From positions 1 to 64,000 of the forward strand of contig SVES01000015.1 in NCBI GenBank assembly GCA_015057305.1: a stretch of DNA of 64,000 nucleotides, given 5' to 3'. The stretch's first letter is position 1. The number at the start of each line of letters is the position of its first letter. A model generated the notes under the pieces. It worked only from the letters and a program-made list of their open reading frames with translations. It was not told the origin of the DNA and searched no databases. The stretch is from Pseudobutyrivibrio ruminis (lineage in GTDB: Bacteria > Bacillota > Clostridia > Lachnospirales > Lachnospiraceae). The position numbers were made by a program, and so were the translations under genes. Positions 43,249-52,240 of this stretch are shown here, one piece after another.

Positions 43249-44775
43249 TTAATTCCTTTTTAATAAACGTAGTCCCACAGTACAAAGATATTTAAATTCT
43301 TTGGTTCTATAAAAAACAATAATTATTATGATATTTGGCACCAACGCAACCACTAACATTTTTAATATAAATCCTAGTACACCTGTAACTAGGATAGATG
43401 CCGTTAGTTTTAGAGCTATTAGCAAAACAGTCGCTGTAAATACTGTATATCCAATTAGTTTTCCAAAAAACTTTAGCGCATTTGTCTTCAATCCATGTTT
43501 AATCAATACCATAGGCTCAAACCACATAGGCACTGCCAATGTACTTATTGTCGTCCCAACAAATATACCAATTGGGCCTAACAACACACCTAGTAGAATT
43601 GATGCCCCAATATTAATCACACATTCTAATGCTGGAATATATTTAAAATAATGCATCATTCCATATGCGTTATTAAAAGCTGATATTGTCTGGCGCATTC
43701 CCTTCAAATAATAATTAAGAACTATAAATATTACACAACCGGTGGTCATTAAATAATCATCCCCTAACCACAGCTGTATAAATGGCTGGAACAATGTTCC
43801 AAGCGCTATGGAGGAAAATGAGAACAACCAAAAGTCAACAAAATATATTACATAGAATATTTCCTCTTGGTGCTTCTCATCTGCACTGACTCCAAGGTTT
43901 CCTATACTTGCCGTTATAGAGGAGAAAAACTGACTCAAGATAGACTGCAAGGCATTGATTACCAACGTGTAATTAGAATACAAACCAACAATCATAAGTC
44001 CGAATATCTTTGACAGCAGAATATTATCTGTAGAGAATACTATCTCACTGCTAACCCTTTGAATTATTAAGGATTTTACATTCTTTTCTATTGTTTCCTT
44101 TGTCTCAGCATCCAGTTTTTCTTCTGTATGTTCCTTTAGTACAGGATACATTTTATCTGCTTTGTAAGATATTCGCACATTTTGAATTATCGTAAATGCG
44201 ATTTGAATCACCAAAAACAGGATATAGTTTTCAAATGCAAATAAAGCGATGGACTGAGCAATGGCACACAACAAATTCATCAAATATCTGTTGTTAGTAA
44301 CCACATAGCTCTTTTGATTTGCAATTACATAGGATGTCTTATATGAGTAAAAATATGATATAGCTGTATTTGCAACATACAATACGTAAATCAGTCTGAT
44401 GTATGGTATATCAGGCATATCCTTTATAAAGAAGTCTAAAAAAGGCGTTAGTGCCACACCAATAATTATAACTACAGCCCCTATGCAGATATATGTCTTT
44501 TTAAAGACGCGCATGAGGATTTTTATTTTGTCCTCATCATTTTCCTCGATAGGCTTGTATAGACTAAAGGTTATAGCCACACCTATACCTAAATCTGCCA
44601 GGGATAGCATTGACAAAATATTATTAAATAAACCGCTTAGTCCAAGATACTCTTTTCCTAATGTATAGATAAAAACTGTACGCAAAAGGAAACGAGCAAT
44701 CAGGTCCACTAATTGCCCGCCAAATGAAAAAATGATGTTTATAATTGAGTTTTTAGTTCTGCTACTATCGCTCAT
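43249..44775 (-). CDS. Wzx-type polysaccharide flippase
   Basis: A 508-aa membrane protein with about 14 helices and the PST/MVF opening GQLVDLIARFLLRTVFI. Proteins of this type flip an undecaprenyl-linked repeat unit to the outer face. A glycan polymerase (Wzy) would be expected, but none is obvious in the window. It is coupled to the GT2 gene downstream. Confidence 0.88.
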   Translation of the reverse strand: MSDSSRTKNSIINIIFSFGGQLVDLIARFLLRTVFIYTLGKEYLGLSGLFNNILSMLSLADLGIGVAITFSLYKPIEENDEDKIKILMRVFKKTYICIGAVVIIIGVALTPFLDFFIKDMPDIPYIRLIYVLYVANTAISYFYSYKTSYVIANQKSYVVTNNRYLMNLLCAIAQSIALFAFENYILFLVIQIAFTIIQNVRISYKADKMYPVLKEHTEEKLDAETKETIEKNVKSLIIQRVSSEIVFSTDNILLSKIFGLMIVGLYSNYTLVINALQSILSQFFSSITASIGNLGVSADEKHQEEIFYVIYFVDFWLFSFSSIALGTLFQPFIQLWLGDDYLMTTGCVIFIVLNYYLKGMRQTISAFNNAYGMMHYFKYIPALECVINIGASILLGVLLGPIGIFVGTTISTLAVPMWFEPMVLIKHGLKTNALKFFGKLIGYTVFTATVLLIALKLTASILVTGVLGFILKMLVVALVPNIIIIIVFYRTKEFKYLCTVGLRLLKRN

Positions 44776-44801
44776 TTACTATCCTCTATATTAGAATATA
44801 T

Positions 44802-45323
44802 CTATTTATCCGATTTAAAAGCCCAAAACTTGTTGATAATAAAATTTAATGGTACGCTTATCAACAAATTAATAATCGGTGCAATAAATTCTGAAATACC
44901 AACAATCTGTACCCACAGAATAAGAAGTATCGAATTCAGGAATAATCCTGTAAATGAATATGAAACATATGTCTTAAGCAGAGCCTTAAACAAGTTTCTA
45001 TTTTGTCCATCTTCCAATACAAAAACCATCTTATTATTCCAATAAAATGACCATAAAACACTTAATATAAATGCTACTATCTGGGCCAGTAAATAATCTA
45101 TGTTTGGAAACAATGCTCCTGCTTTTAATGCCTTCAGAGTTATGAAGTACAACACATAGGAAATAACTGTATTTGATACACCAACTATGCCAAATTTTAC
45201 AAACTGCATTAGTGCTTCGTGCACTTCTCTAGTGTATTCCTTATGGACTACTTTAAACAAAAACCTAAATACAGTCGCTGCTATTGTCTCAATAATACGC
45301 CAAATAATATTCTGCTTTTCCAT
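44802..45323 (-). CDS. GtrA-family membrane protein (second copy)
   Basis: A 173-aa protein with four membrane helices and a hydrophilic N-terminal extension. The GtrA opening is LMQFVKFGIVGVSNTVISYV and the end has LNFIINKFWAFK. It is probably a flippase for a polyprenyl-phosphate sugar. It is 6 bases from the rfbG-like gene. Confidence 0.85.
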   Translation of the reverse strand: MEKQNIIWRIIETIAATVFRFLFKVVHKEYTREVHEALMQFVKFGIVGVSNTVISYVLYFITLKALKAGALFPNIDYLLAQIVAFILSVLWSFYWNNKMVFVLEDGQNRNLFKALLKTYVSYSFTGLFLNSILLILWVQIVGISEFIAPIINLLISVPLNFIINKFWAFKSDK

Positions 45324-45328
45324 TAAAT

Positions 45329-46426
45329 CTATCCTAAAAATTCCTCTATTTGTCTATTCATAACAGCTACTACATCCTCTTGTTTGAGATAAGCTGCTGA
45401 CCATTCTACAATCTTTTCCATGGTTGTCTCCACATTCCATCTAGGCTTCCAGTTAAATGTGTTCTTTAATAAGCTACAATCAAGCTTTAGGAAATTAGCC
45501 TCATGTGGACCACCATCATGCTTGTTAATCCATTTAGCTTCTGACAACCCCATATCCTTTGTGTAAGCATTCCATTTATCGCAAAATAGCTGTACCAATT
45601 CACCTGTAGTCCAGCAATCGCTGTCATCTGGTCCAACATTATAGCTACCTGCAAGGGTTTTATCTTCATATTGAGCCTTTGCAATAAGCAGATATGTCAT
45701 AACAGGCTCCAACACATGCTGATAAGGTCGTGTGGAAAATGGATTTCTGACGATAATATCCTCGCCCTTTTCCATTGCTCTTACGCAATCAGGTATAATT
45801 CTATCATTAGCAAAATCTCCACCACCAATAACATTGCCTGCTCGACAGGTGGTTACAGCTGGAGCATCTACCTTATAATTCTTTTGATATTCCTCATCGG
45901 TAAAAAATGAATTCTTGTAGCTGCTAGTAACTAGCTCCGAGCAAGATTTCGAATTAGAATATGGATCAAAACCGTTTAATTCCTCATTTTCACGATAACC
46001 CCACAGCCATTCTTTATTAAGATATACCTTATCAGTAGTAACATTTACAAATGAACGCACACAAGGATTTTTTCTGACGGCTTCGCAAATATTGACTGTT
46101 CCCATCACATTAGTTTCGTAAGTATATACTGGATCCTTATAAGAATCACGTACAATAGGCTGAGCAGCCATATGAATAACAATCTCTGGCTGAACTTCTG
46201 CAAAAACTTGTAGCAAATGGGCCAAGTCTCTAATATCTCCTTCAACAGAATTCATTTTAGATGCTAGACCACACATTTCAAAAAGGCTTGGATTGGTAGG
46301 TGCCTTTAAAGCATATCCAGTGACATCTGCACCTGCATTCACTAAAGCTTGACACATCCATGTTCCCTTAAAGCCTGTGTGCCCTGTAATAAGTATTTTC
46401 TTACCTCTATAAAAATTCAAATCCAT
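45329..46426 (-). CDS. rfbG: CDP-glucose 4,6-dehydratase-like enzyme
   Basis: A 365-aa SDR enzyme with LITGHTGFKGTWMCQ, the NVTTDKVYLNKEWLWGYRE block that distinguishes RfbG from RmlB, and the YSNSK catalytic pair. It would make CDP-4-keto-6-deoxyglucose, the precursor of 3,6-dideoxyhexoses. RfbF (CDP-glucose synthesis) and RfbH are not recognised in the window. The ATG at 46426 has AAAGGA at good spacing; an ATG three codons upstream is too close to its RBS. Confidence 0.9.
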   Translation of the reverse strand: MDLNFYRGKKILITGHTGFKGTWMCQALVNAGADVTGYALKAPTNPSLFEMCGLASKMNSVEGDIRDLAHLLQVFAEVQPEIVIHMAAQPIVRDSYKDPVYTYETNVMGTVNICEAVRKNPCVRSFVNVTTDKVYLNKEWLWGYRENEELNGFDPYSNSKSCSELVTSSYKNSFFTDEEYQKNYKVDAPAVTTCRAGNVIGGGDFANDRIIPDCVRAMEKGEDIIVRNPFSTRPYQHVLEPVMTYLLIAKAQYEDKTLAGSYNVGPDDSDCWTTGELVQLFCDKWNAYTKDMGLSEAKWINKHDGGPHEANFLKLDCSLLKNTFNWKPRWNVETTMEKIVEWSAAYLKQEDVVAVMNRQIEEFLG

Positions 46427-46446
46427 TTTCTCCATCCTTTAAATTA

Positions 46447-47709
46447 TTATTTTCCAACCTTAGCTGAAATTCTACTATACACCTTGCTCATTGTAAGCCC
46501 TTGAACCACTGTTGTAAAGAAAACAATTGCATAGGTACATCCTAAAATCACATGGTAAATATCTGTATCCAACATGGTTCTTGTGCTCATAGCAAGAGCT
46601 ATGGATAATCCTCCTCGTAGTCCAGCCCATGTAAGTAGCTTGGTAAAGCTTTTCCAATCGTAACCATCTGGAATCTGGCCTAATACAGTTGTAGATAAAG
46701 CGACAGAGCCCGCTCTACCAATCAAGTTACAAATAACAGCTACCACAGATAACATCATAACTGCAGGCATCTGCAATATTCTAACAAATGATAAGCCAAG
46801 CATTACATACAGTACAGAATTTAGCAGATTATCCAGTATACTCCAAAATGTATCAAAATGAGCCATCTGCTCAATTTCACCCTGATTCTTTTCGTATTTA
46901 CGTATTGTAGAAAAGGCAACACCGCAAATAACAGATGCTATAGCACCTGAACAATCCAGCTTTTGACATAGTAAATAAGCTGTAGCTACTGCAAGTAAAC
47001 TAGCAAAAATCTGTCTGTTGTAGTCTGCTGTTCTTGCAAACACAAATATGCATATCATCGAAACTACAAGACCGATACCTGCTGCACCAAGCACTTCGCG
47101 TAGAAGCACCTCTAATACATTACCACTTTCTGTAGCCTTGACAATGCCCGAAAAACACACGAATAATGCTACGCCAACTCCATCATTTAATAATGATTCT
47201 CCTTCTATCAGAAAGCCAATGTCCTTTGGCAGACCAAACTTTTTCAAAATACTAGTGGCTGCAATTGGATCTGTAGGAGCTACTATACTTCCAAACATTA
47301 AGCACATAGGAAGTGTGAACGGCAAGGATAACAGCATTGCAAAGCCATAAAAGGCGAAACCATATATTACTGCTCCTAACAAGGTGCACAAAAATGATAG
47401 CACACTAACCTGTCTTGCCAATCTACCAAAATCCTTTAGCTTCATATGACAGGAGCCGGCAAAAAGCATAAAGCAAAGCACGCAATCCATCAAGTAATCT
47501 TCCAAATCAAACAACTGGATGTCATGGAGTACAAGCTGTACATCCTCATTCCTAATAATTGTGCTAACAAGCAGCAAGACTGCTCCTAAGATGATTGCAA
47601 ATAGCATGAGTGCTATTTCATCTGTAAGCTTTGTCACCTTCTCATTGAAAAAGCCTAACCCCACTACGAGCAGCATTATTACTACAAAGTATGGCAAAAA
47701 TGTTGTCAT
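46447..47709 (-). CDS. Na+/H+ antiporter (CPA1/NhaP type)
   Basis: A 420-aa antiporter with about 12 helices. The ion-binding block GSIVAPTDPIAATSILKKFG and FLIEGESLLNDGVGVALF (the ESLLNDG motif) identify CPA1. No long regulatory C-tail is present. It exchanges Na+ or K+ for protons. It lies 20 bases upstream of the rfbG-like gene and may be read through into the glycan locus. Confidence 0.9.
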   Translation of the reverse strand: MTTFLPYFVVIMLLVVGLGFFNEKVTKLTDEIALMLFAIILGAVLLLVSTIIRNEDVQLVLHDIQLFDLEDYLMDCVLCFMLFAGSCHMKLKDFGRLARQVSVLSFLCTLLGAVIYGFAFYGFAMLLSLPFTLPMCLMFGSIVAPTDPIAATSILKKFGLPKDIGFLIEGESLLNDGVGVALFVCFSGIVKATESGNVLEVLLREVLGAAGIGLVVSMICIFVFARTADYNRQIFASLLAVATAYLLCQKLDCSGAIASVICGVAFSTIRKYEKNQGEIEQMAHFDTFWSILDNLLNSVLYVMLGLSFVRILQMPAVMMLSVVAVICNLIGRAGSVALSTTVLGQIPDGYDWKSFTKLLTWAGLRGGLSIALAMSTRTMLDTDIYHVILGCTYAIVFFTTVVQGLTMSKVYSRISAKVGK

Positions 47710-47809
47710 ATTTCCCCCTTTTCTCCATAAAAATAGAGCCGCAATCCGCAGACTACAACTCTATTATACATTAACGTTATTTATCTCGCCACTATTAGTG
47801 ATTCTCAGA

Positions 47810-48610
47810 TTATTCTACTTCTTTTGGCTTTATCATTAAACTGTCCACAATGTCAGATTTCTTCGAAAACTTCAAAGTAGTATATCCAATTACGCTAAAC
47901 ACCACTGCTCCAACTAGGTTAACTAGCAAATCCTTCATGGTATCTATGATTCCTATATCTAAATATCCCCCATTTACTGTATAGGACTGACCGTCTGCTG
48001 TATTAATAACTGTATCTTTAATACTTCCGATGAAAAATGGCATGCCGCTGTTATTTGGATCAAGGGTTACTGAGCCAATATTTTGCACAATAAAATCCTT
48101 TTGCATATCTACGAAAAATAATTGATCCATGGTAAATTCGAAAAATTCCCATATGACTCCCACCGTCATGGAGAAGCAAAATGCAACAATAGTAAGATAA
48201 AATGGTGACAAATTAATATGCTTACTACCCCTATTCAACAAATAAATTAACGAAAATCCTATGGCGGCACACAAAAAGCCATTCATTGTATGTAGCATTG
48301 TGTCCCATCCAGGTATTATGACGTAATAATGATTTACTTCACCTAAAATCTCCGCTGCATATATAAATCCAAATATAATAGCCTGAAACACGGCCGGGAT
48401 TTCTATCCTCATAGTTTGCTGCAGAAAGGCAGGCATCAAAAACAGTAGCAATGACAATATGCATAGAGCTGCGCTTTCATAATTTCTTGTGACAATACAT
48501 CTTATTAATGTAAGAATCACAAAAATGCGTAATATCATATAAAAGATAAACGTGCGCTTATTCTTTTTATAGCTATTTACTAGTGAATTTTTGTAGTCTA
48601 AGATTTTCAT
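47810..48610 (-). CDS. Integral membrane protein, DUF2238/YjdF-like
   Basis: A 266-aa protein with about seven helices. The blocks PGWDTMLHTMNGFLCAAIGF and VGVIWEFFEFTMDQ resemble the DUF2238 family (YjdF in Escherichia coli), which has no known function. The start ATG overlaps the stop of the NimA-like gene (TGATG), so the two are coupled. Confidence 0.72.
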   Translation of the reverse strand: MKILDYKNSLVNSYKKNKRTFIFYMILRIFVILTLIRCIVTRNYESAALCILSLLLFLMPAFLQQTMRIEIPAVFQAIIFGFIYAAEILGEVNHYYVIIPGWDTMLHTMNGFLCAAIGFSLIYLLNRGSKHINLSPFYLTIVAFCFSMTVGVIWEFFEFTMDQLFFVDMQKDFIVQNIGSVTLDPNNSGMPFFIGSIKDTVINTADGQSYTVNGGYLDIGIIDTMKDLLVNLVGAVVFSVIGYTTLKFSKKSDIVDSLMIKPKEVE

Positions 48611-49104
48611 CAGTGCTCGCCTCCTGGCATTGGGCGCCTTTTTGCAGATATTTCATTTACATCAATACGCATTACAGTAACTATAGTAAGCATTCTGGCA
48701 TCAAATTCGAAATCATCCTTGCCAGTTTGGGTTTTCATCAAAACCTTCATTGCTTCTATCTTTTCTTCTGAATCTTCTACTATATGAATATTACCAAATC
48801 CCATCACACATTCATAGACTGTGCCATATTGACAGGCCATCCTACCTTCAAAGGGCGCAACATTTTTCTCCATAGTAAAACAGCATGTGGGATTTTTCTT
48901 AATAACATCCAACTTCCTACCTTCATTGGCACCATGGAGATAAATTATGTAATGTCCATCCTTTTCATCCTTTTTGATTCCATAATTCATAGGAATGACA
49001 TATGGTATACCATCATCTACCAGCCCCAAATGAAGATAGATACTTGTGTTTAATAATTCTTCTATTTCTGATTGATCAGTTATTTCTCGTTCACGACGAC
49101 GCAT
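48610..49104 (-). CDS. NimA-like flavin-binding oxidoreductase (PNPOx fold)
   Basis: A 164-aa protein of the split-barrel pyridoxamine-phosphate-oxidase fold. The segments PYVIPMNYG, YIIYLHGANEGRK and VTVMRIDVNEISAK match the nitroimidazole-resistance NimA group, which reduces nitro compounds with flavin. RBS AAAGGG precedes the ATG. A relic of a second copy lies at 49787-49828. Confidence 0.85.
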   Translation of the reverse strand: MRRREREITDQSEIEELLNTSIYLHLGLVDDGIPYVIPMNYGIKKDEKDGHYIIYLHGANEGRKLDVIKKNPTCCFTMEKNVAPFEGRMACQYGTVYECVMGFGNIHIVEDSEEKIEAMKVLMKTQTGKDDFEFDARMLTIVTVMRIDVNEISAKRRPMPGGEH

Positions 49105-49137
49105 ATAATTACCCTTTCACAAAAATAATATTCAGCA

Positions 49138-49166
49138 TTTACACAACTTGCAGGTCATTTTAAATA
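49138..49166 (+). promoter_or_regulatory. Putative promoter of tspO
   Basis: TTTACA (49138-49143), a 17-base spacer and TAAATA (49161-49166), about 70 bases before the tspO ATG. Confidence 0.5.
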
Positions 49167-49237
49167 CCATATTTACATACCAATGTTTAAATGAAGTAAA
49201 GTATCCATCAATCAAAATTTTAAGGAGGTACATAATA

Positions 49238-49738
49238 ATGGAAGAAACAATGACAAACAACAAAAAAATTATAAGATTAATTTTACTTATAGCCTTGCCT
49301 ATTTGTGTAGGACTTGCATCCGCAGCAATAACCGGGGATTTCATGATGAAATATGGAGAGTTAACCCTACCAAAATTCGCCCCACCATCCTGGGTGTTTC
49401 CTATTGCGTGGACTATTCTTTATATACTAATGGGCTTAGGCAGTTATTTTCTTTGGAGTGCACAACCTGAAACTGACCAGCAGATAAGTAGCAAGAGAGC
49501 AGCTTTAACTATTTATTTCGTGCAGCTTGCTTTTAATTTCGCTTGGTCACTATTCTTCTTCATTGGAGAAGTCTATGTATTTTCATTTATCTGGCTCATA
49601 ATCATGTGGTTAATGATTATTGCCATGGTAGTGAAAACTTCCCATGTGTGCAAAAAAGCCACAGCGTTATTTGTACCATATTTGCTTTGGTGCACATTCG
49701 CTGCCTATTTGAATGTGATGGTTGCAATATTGAATTAG
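49238..49738 (+). CDS. tspO: TspO/MBR tryptophan-rich sensory protein
   Basis: A 166-aa protein with five membrane helices. The TspO blocks are FAPPSWVFPIAWTILYILMG and QLAFNFAWSLFFF, with conserved Trp and Pro. TspO binds porphyrins and is tied to oxidative or nitrogen stress. The ATG at 49238 follows AGGAGGT; an upstream in-frame ATG has no RBS. It is one of the few plus-strand genes and is divergent from the NimA-like gene. Confidence 0.92.
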   Translation: MEETMTNNKKIIRLILLIALPICVGLASAAITGDFMMKYGELTLPKFAPPSWVFPIAWTILYILMGLGSYFLWSAQPETDQQISSKRAALTIYFVQLAFNFAWSLFFFIGEVYVFSFIWLIIMWLMIIAMVVKTSHVCKKATALFVPYLLWCTFAAYLNVMVAILN

Positions 49739-49749
49739 GTGGTATAGTA

Positions 49750-49786
49750 GCCCGGCAGTGACAGTGGATTATGGGGACTGCCGGGC
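49750..49786 (+). terminator. GC-rich hairpin after tspO
   Basis: Perfect 10-bp arms GCCCGGCAGT and ACTGCCGGGC with a 17-base loop, 12 bases past the tspO stop. No T-tract follows, so it may stop transcription poorly or protect the transcript 3' end. Confidence 0.6.
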
Positions 49787-49828
49787 GTTAGCACCATGCA
49801 GATAGATGATGTAATGCCCATCTGCCTC
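49787..49828 (-). pseudogene. Relic of a NimA-like gene
   Basis: On the minus strand this 42-base stretch translates to EADGHYIIYLHGAN, which matches DGHYIIYLHGAN in the intact NimA-like protein about 800 bases away. The preceding in-frame codon is TGA and the frame ends nine codons later, so no full gene remains. It appears to be the last trace of a second copy. Confidence 0.65.
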
Positions 49829-49845
49829 TCATTTAGTTTCAAATT

Positions 49846-51456
49846 TCATTTACTATTACCTTCATCTACGATAATTGAATCTATACACCGTTTATTTTTC
49901 TCAGTAGAGAAATTCATCCCTATTTTAATGATTTTATGTCCCTCTAGCACCTTATCACTGAATTTCTGGTCATACTTTTTCTCATTAATTTGATTCATTG
50001 CTTCCTCAGCAGACTTATCAATCTTGCACTCTATGACATATATATTTTTACCGACCTCTAATACTGCATCTATCCTTCCATTATTTGTCATACTTTCAGC
50101 ATCGATTTCCATACCACACATTCTAAATGTTAAATACATTAGCGACTGATAGTATTTTTCATATTTTAATTGAATTGCATATGGTATACTCGCAAAAAGT
50201 CCGTTTAAGACTTCTATCATTTTATTTACATCACCATCATATGCTGAATTTTGAATAATAGACGCTATAGAATTTATTTCAACTATAGACTTATCCAAAT
50301 ACACAGATGCCAAATCTGTTTCAAATGACATTTGCACTTCTTTGTTAGGATACACCAACTTGTATGTAGGCATATTATTGCGCTCATCTCTATCCCCAAT
50401 AGTAAGATAACCCGTTTGGAACAATAATTGTGTTATTGTTTGTGAATCCACATTGTTTTCACTAAGTGCCATTAAATCAAAAGAGTTGAATGATATATCT
50501 GTAACTAGCGCATTTTGTATACTCTCAAGAGTGATTTTCTGTTTTCTAGCGTAATTTACTAACATTACTGGTGTTGCAGTACCATACCAATAATTTCCAA
50601 AAGTATAGTTTTCTGTAAAGAAGCGTCCAACTGAAACTGGATTGTAGACTTTTACACCATCAAATGTAAACTTAAAACCATCATACCACGATGCCAATTT
50701 CCCAACCATCTCATCAATAGAACAACCACTCTTCTCCGCTGCAGCCATTATATATTCATTAAAATTATCCCTTAACTCAATTTCATTATAACCAACTGCA
50801 TCAGAATATTTTTCACTCCTAGAAATATCTATTAAATTATTTAATTTACTAAAAATAGATACTTGACTAGCTTTAGTTATTCCTGTAATAAAAACAAAAC
50901 GTTCCATGGATTCGTAGCCTTTTATCATCTGATAAAAGGCTTCCATAGTCCTGCTAATAAGTTTTACGCCTTTTCCATCTTCCAAGTTATTGGTTATAGG
51001 TCTATCATATTCATCCACAAGTATAACAATCCCTTTTGAATACTTGTTATACAACGCTTTTATTAATTCGCCAAACATTATTGCAGGTGAGCTACCCGTA
51101 ATGTTCACATCATAACTATTGGCAATTCCAGTCATCTCAAGCTTAAGCCACTCCTCCAAATTTGCGACAGTAGAACTATCACTTCGGCCAAAGTCAATAT
51201 GTATTACCGGATATTCTTCCCACGTATAATCTGTATCTCCGATATATAAACCCTTGAACAAATCTTTCTCAGCTTTAAAAACCGCTTCCAAGGTACTCAC
51301 TGTCAAACTTTTACCAAAACGACGTGGGCGCGAAAAGAAAAACTGTCCAAATGGCTCTTTCACCATTTGGTATATATATTTAGTTTTGTCCACATATAAA
51401 TAATCTGACTCAATAATATTTTTGAATGTAGATATCGATGTGCTTATTTTTTTCAT
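49846..51456 (-). CDS. AAA-ATPase-like and PD-(D/E)XK nuclease protein
   Basis: A 536-aa protein. Residues about 5-260 form an AAA-like ATPase with Walker A in RPRRFGKSLT and Walker B in GIVILVDEYDRPI. Residues about 420-520 carry a nuclease-like fold with GRIDAVLEVGKNIYVIECK (D...ECK). These proteins are numerous in Lachnospiraceae and Bacteroides; no activity is established to my knowledge. A role in mobile-element or phage interaction has been proposed. It stands alone between tspO and rubrerythrin. Confidence 0.85.
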   Translation of the reverse strand: MKKISTSISTFKNIIESDYLYVDKTKYIYQMVKEPFGQFFFSRPRRFGKSLTVSTLEAVFKAEKDLFKGLYIGDTDYTWEEYPVIHIDFGRSDSSTVANLEEWLKLEMTGIANSYDVNITGSSPAIMFGELIKALYNKYSKGIVILVDEYDRPITNNLEDGKGVKLISRTMEAFYQMIKGYESMERFVFITGITKASQVSIFSKLNNLIDISRSEKYSDAVGYNEIELRDNFNEYIMAAAEKSGCSIDEMVGKLASWYDGFKFTFDGVKVYNPVSVGRFFTENYTFGNYWYGTATPVMLVNYARKQKITLESIQNALVTDISFNSFDLMALSENNVDSQTITQLLFQTGYLTIGDRDERNNMPTYKLVYPNKEVQMSFETDLASVYLDKSIVEINSIASIIQNSAYDGDVNKMIEVLNGLFASIPYAIQLKYEKYYQSLMYLTFRMCGMEIDAESMTNNGRIDAVLEVGKNIYVIECKIDKSAEEAMNQINEKKYDQKFSDKVLEGHKIIKIGMNFSTEKNKRCIDSIIVDEGNSK

Positions 51457-51616
51457 AAAGCTATTCCTTCATAAATTATTATTTTCTTAGCACTTCAAAA
51501 TTGTATAATCGTCAAATCCAATGATATATAAACAATTGAATTACTGAAGTTATTTTACTATATTAAAAGGGTAACATTCCATTAAATCAAAAAACTATTT
51601 TCAATTTTGCTCTTTC

Positions 51617-52159
51617 TTAATAGTTCTCAGCTCTTACCTCAAAGTAAGCTTGTGGATGATTGCACACTGGGCATACATCTGGCGCTTCTATTCCCACAAC
51701 AATGTGTCCACAATTTCGGCACTCCCACATTGTTACACCGCTCTTCTTAAACACTTCCATAGCCTCTATGTTGTTCAAAAGCTTTCTGTATCGTTCCTCA
51801 TGCTCCTTTTCAATTGCAGCTACACCTCTAAACTGAGCCGCAAGCTCTGCAAAGCCTTCCTCTTCAGCATCCTTTGCCATGCGCTCATACATATCTGTCC
51901 ACTCAGCATTTTCGCCATCTGCGGCATGAAGCAGATTTTCGGCTGTATCCCCAATTCCGCCAAGTGCCTTGAGCCAAAGTTTAGCATGTTCTTTCTCATT
52001 ATCAGCAGTCTTCAAAAACAATGCTGCAATCTGCTCATACCCAGCCTTCTTCGCTACAGAGGCAAAGTATGTATATTTGTTGCGCGCCATTGATTCGCCT
52101 GCAAATGCCTCCAGCAGGTTCTTTTCAGTTTTAGTGCCAGCGTACTTGTTTGTTGCCAT
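51617..52159 (-). CDS. rbr: Rubrerythrin
   Basis: A 180-aa peroxidase that reduces hydrogen peroxide in anaerobes. Residues about 10-140 hold the diiron site (two E...EKEH blocks: [10 protein letters not shown] and [10 protein letters not shown]), and the C-terminus is a rubredoxin domain with CRNCG and CPVC. RBS AGGAGGA precedes the ATG. An ATTATATAAT sequence about 28 bases upstream could be a -10 box (TATAAT) or part of a PerR-like site. Confidence 0.94.
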   Translation of the reverse strand: MATNKYAGTKTEKNLLEAFAGESMARNKYTYFASVAKKAGYEQIAALFLKTADNEKEHAKLWLKALGGIGDTAENLLHAADGENAEWTDMYERMAKDAEEEGFAELAAQFRGVAAIEKEHEERYRKLLNNIEAMEVFKKSGVTMWECRNCGHIVVGIEAPDVCPVCNHPQAYFEVRAENY

Positions 52160-52240
52160 GTTTCCTCCTCCTTTTCTTTATTGAATTATATAATGTACTA
52201 ATGTAAAACACTATTAATATATGAACTCGTTTTCTTCCGA

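Noticed and set aside
45329-46435. dTDP-glucose 4,6-dehydratase (RmlB)
   Set aside because: The VYLNKEWLWGYRE block and GHTGFKGTW opening fit RfbG rather than RmlB.
46475-46657. Minus-strand 60-aa frame inside the antiporter gene
   Set aside because: Overlaps the antiporter coding region in another frame and has no independent support.
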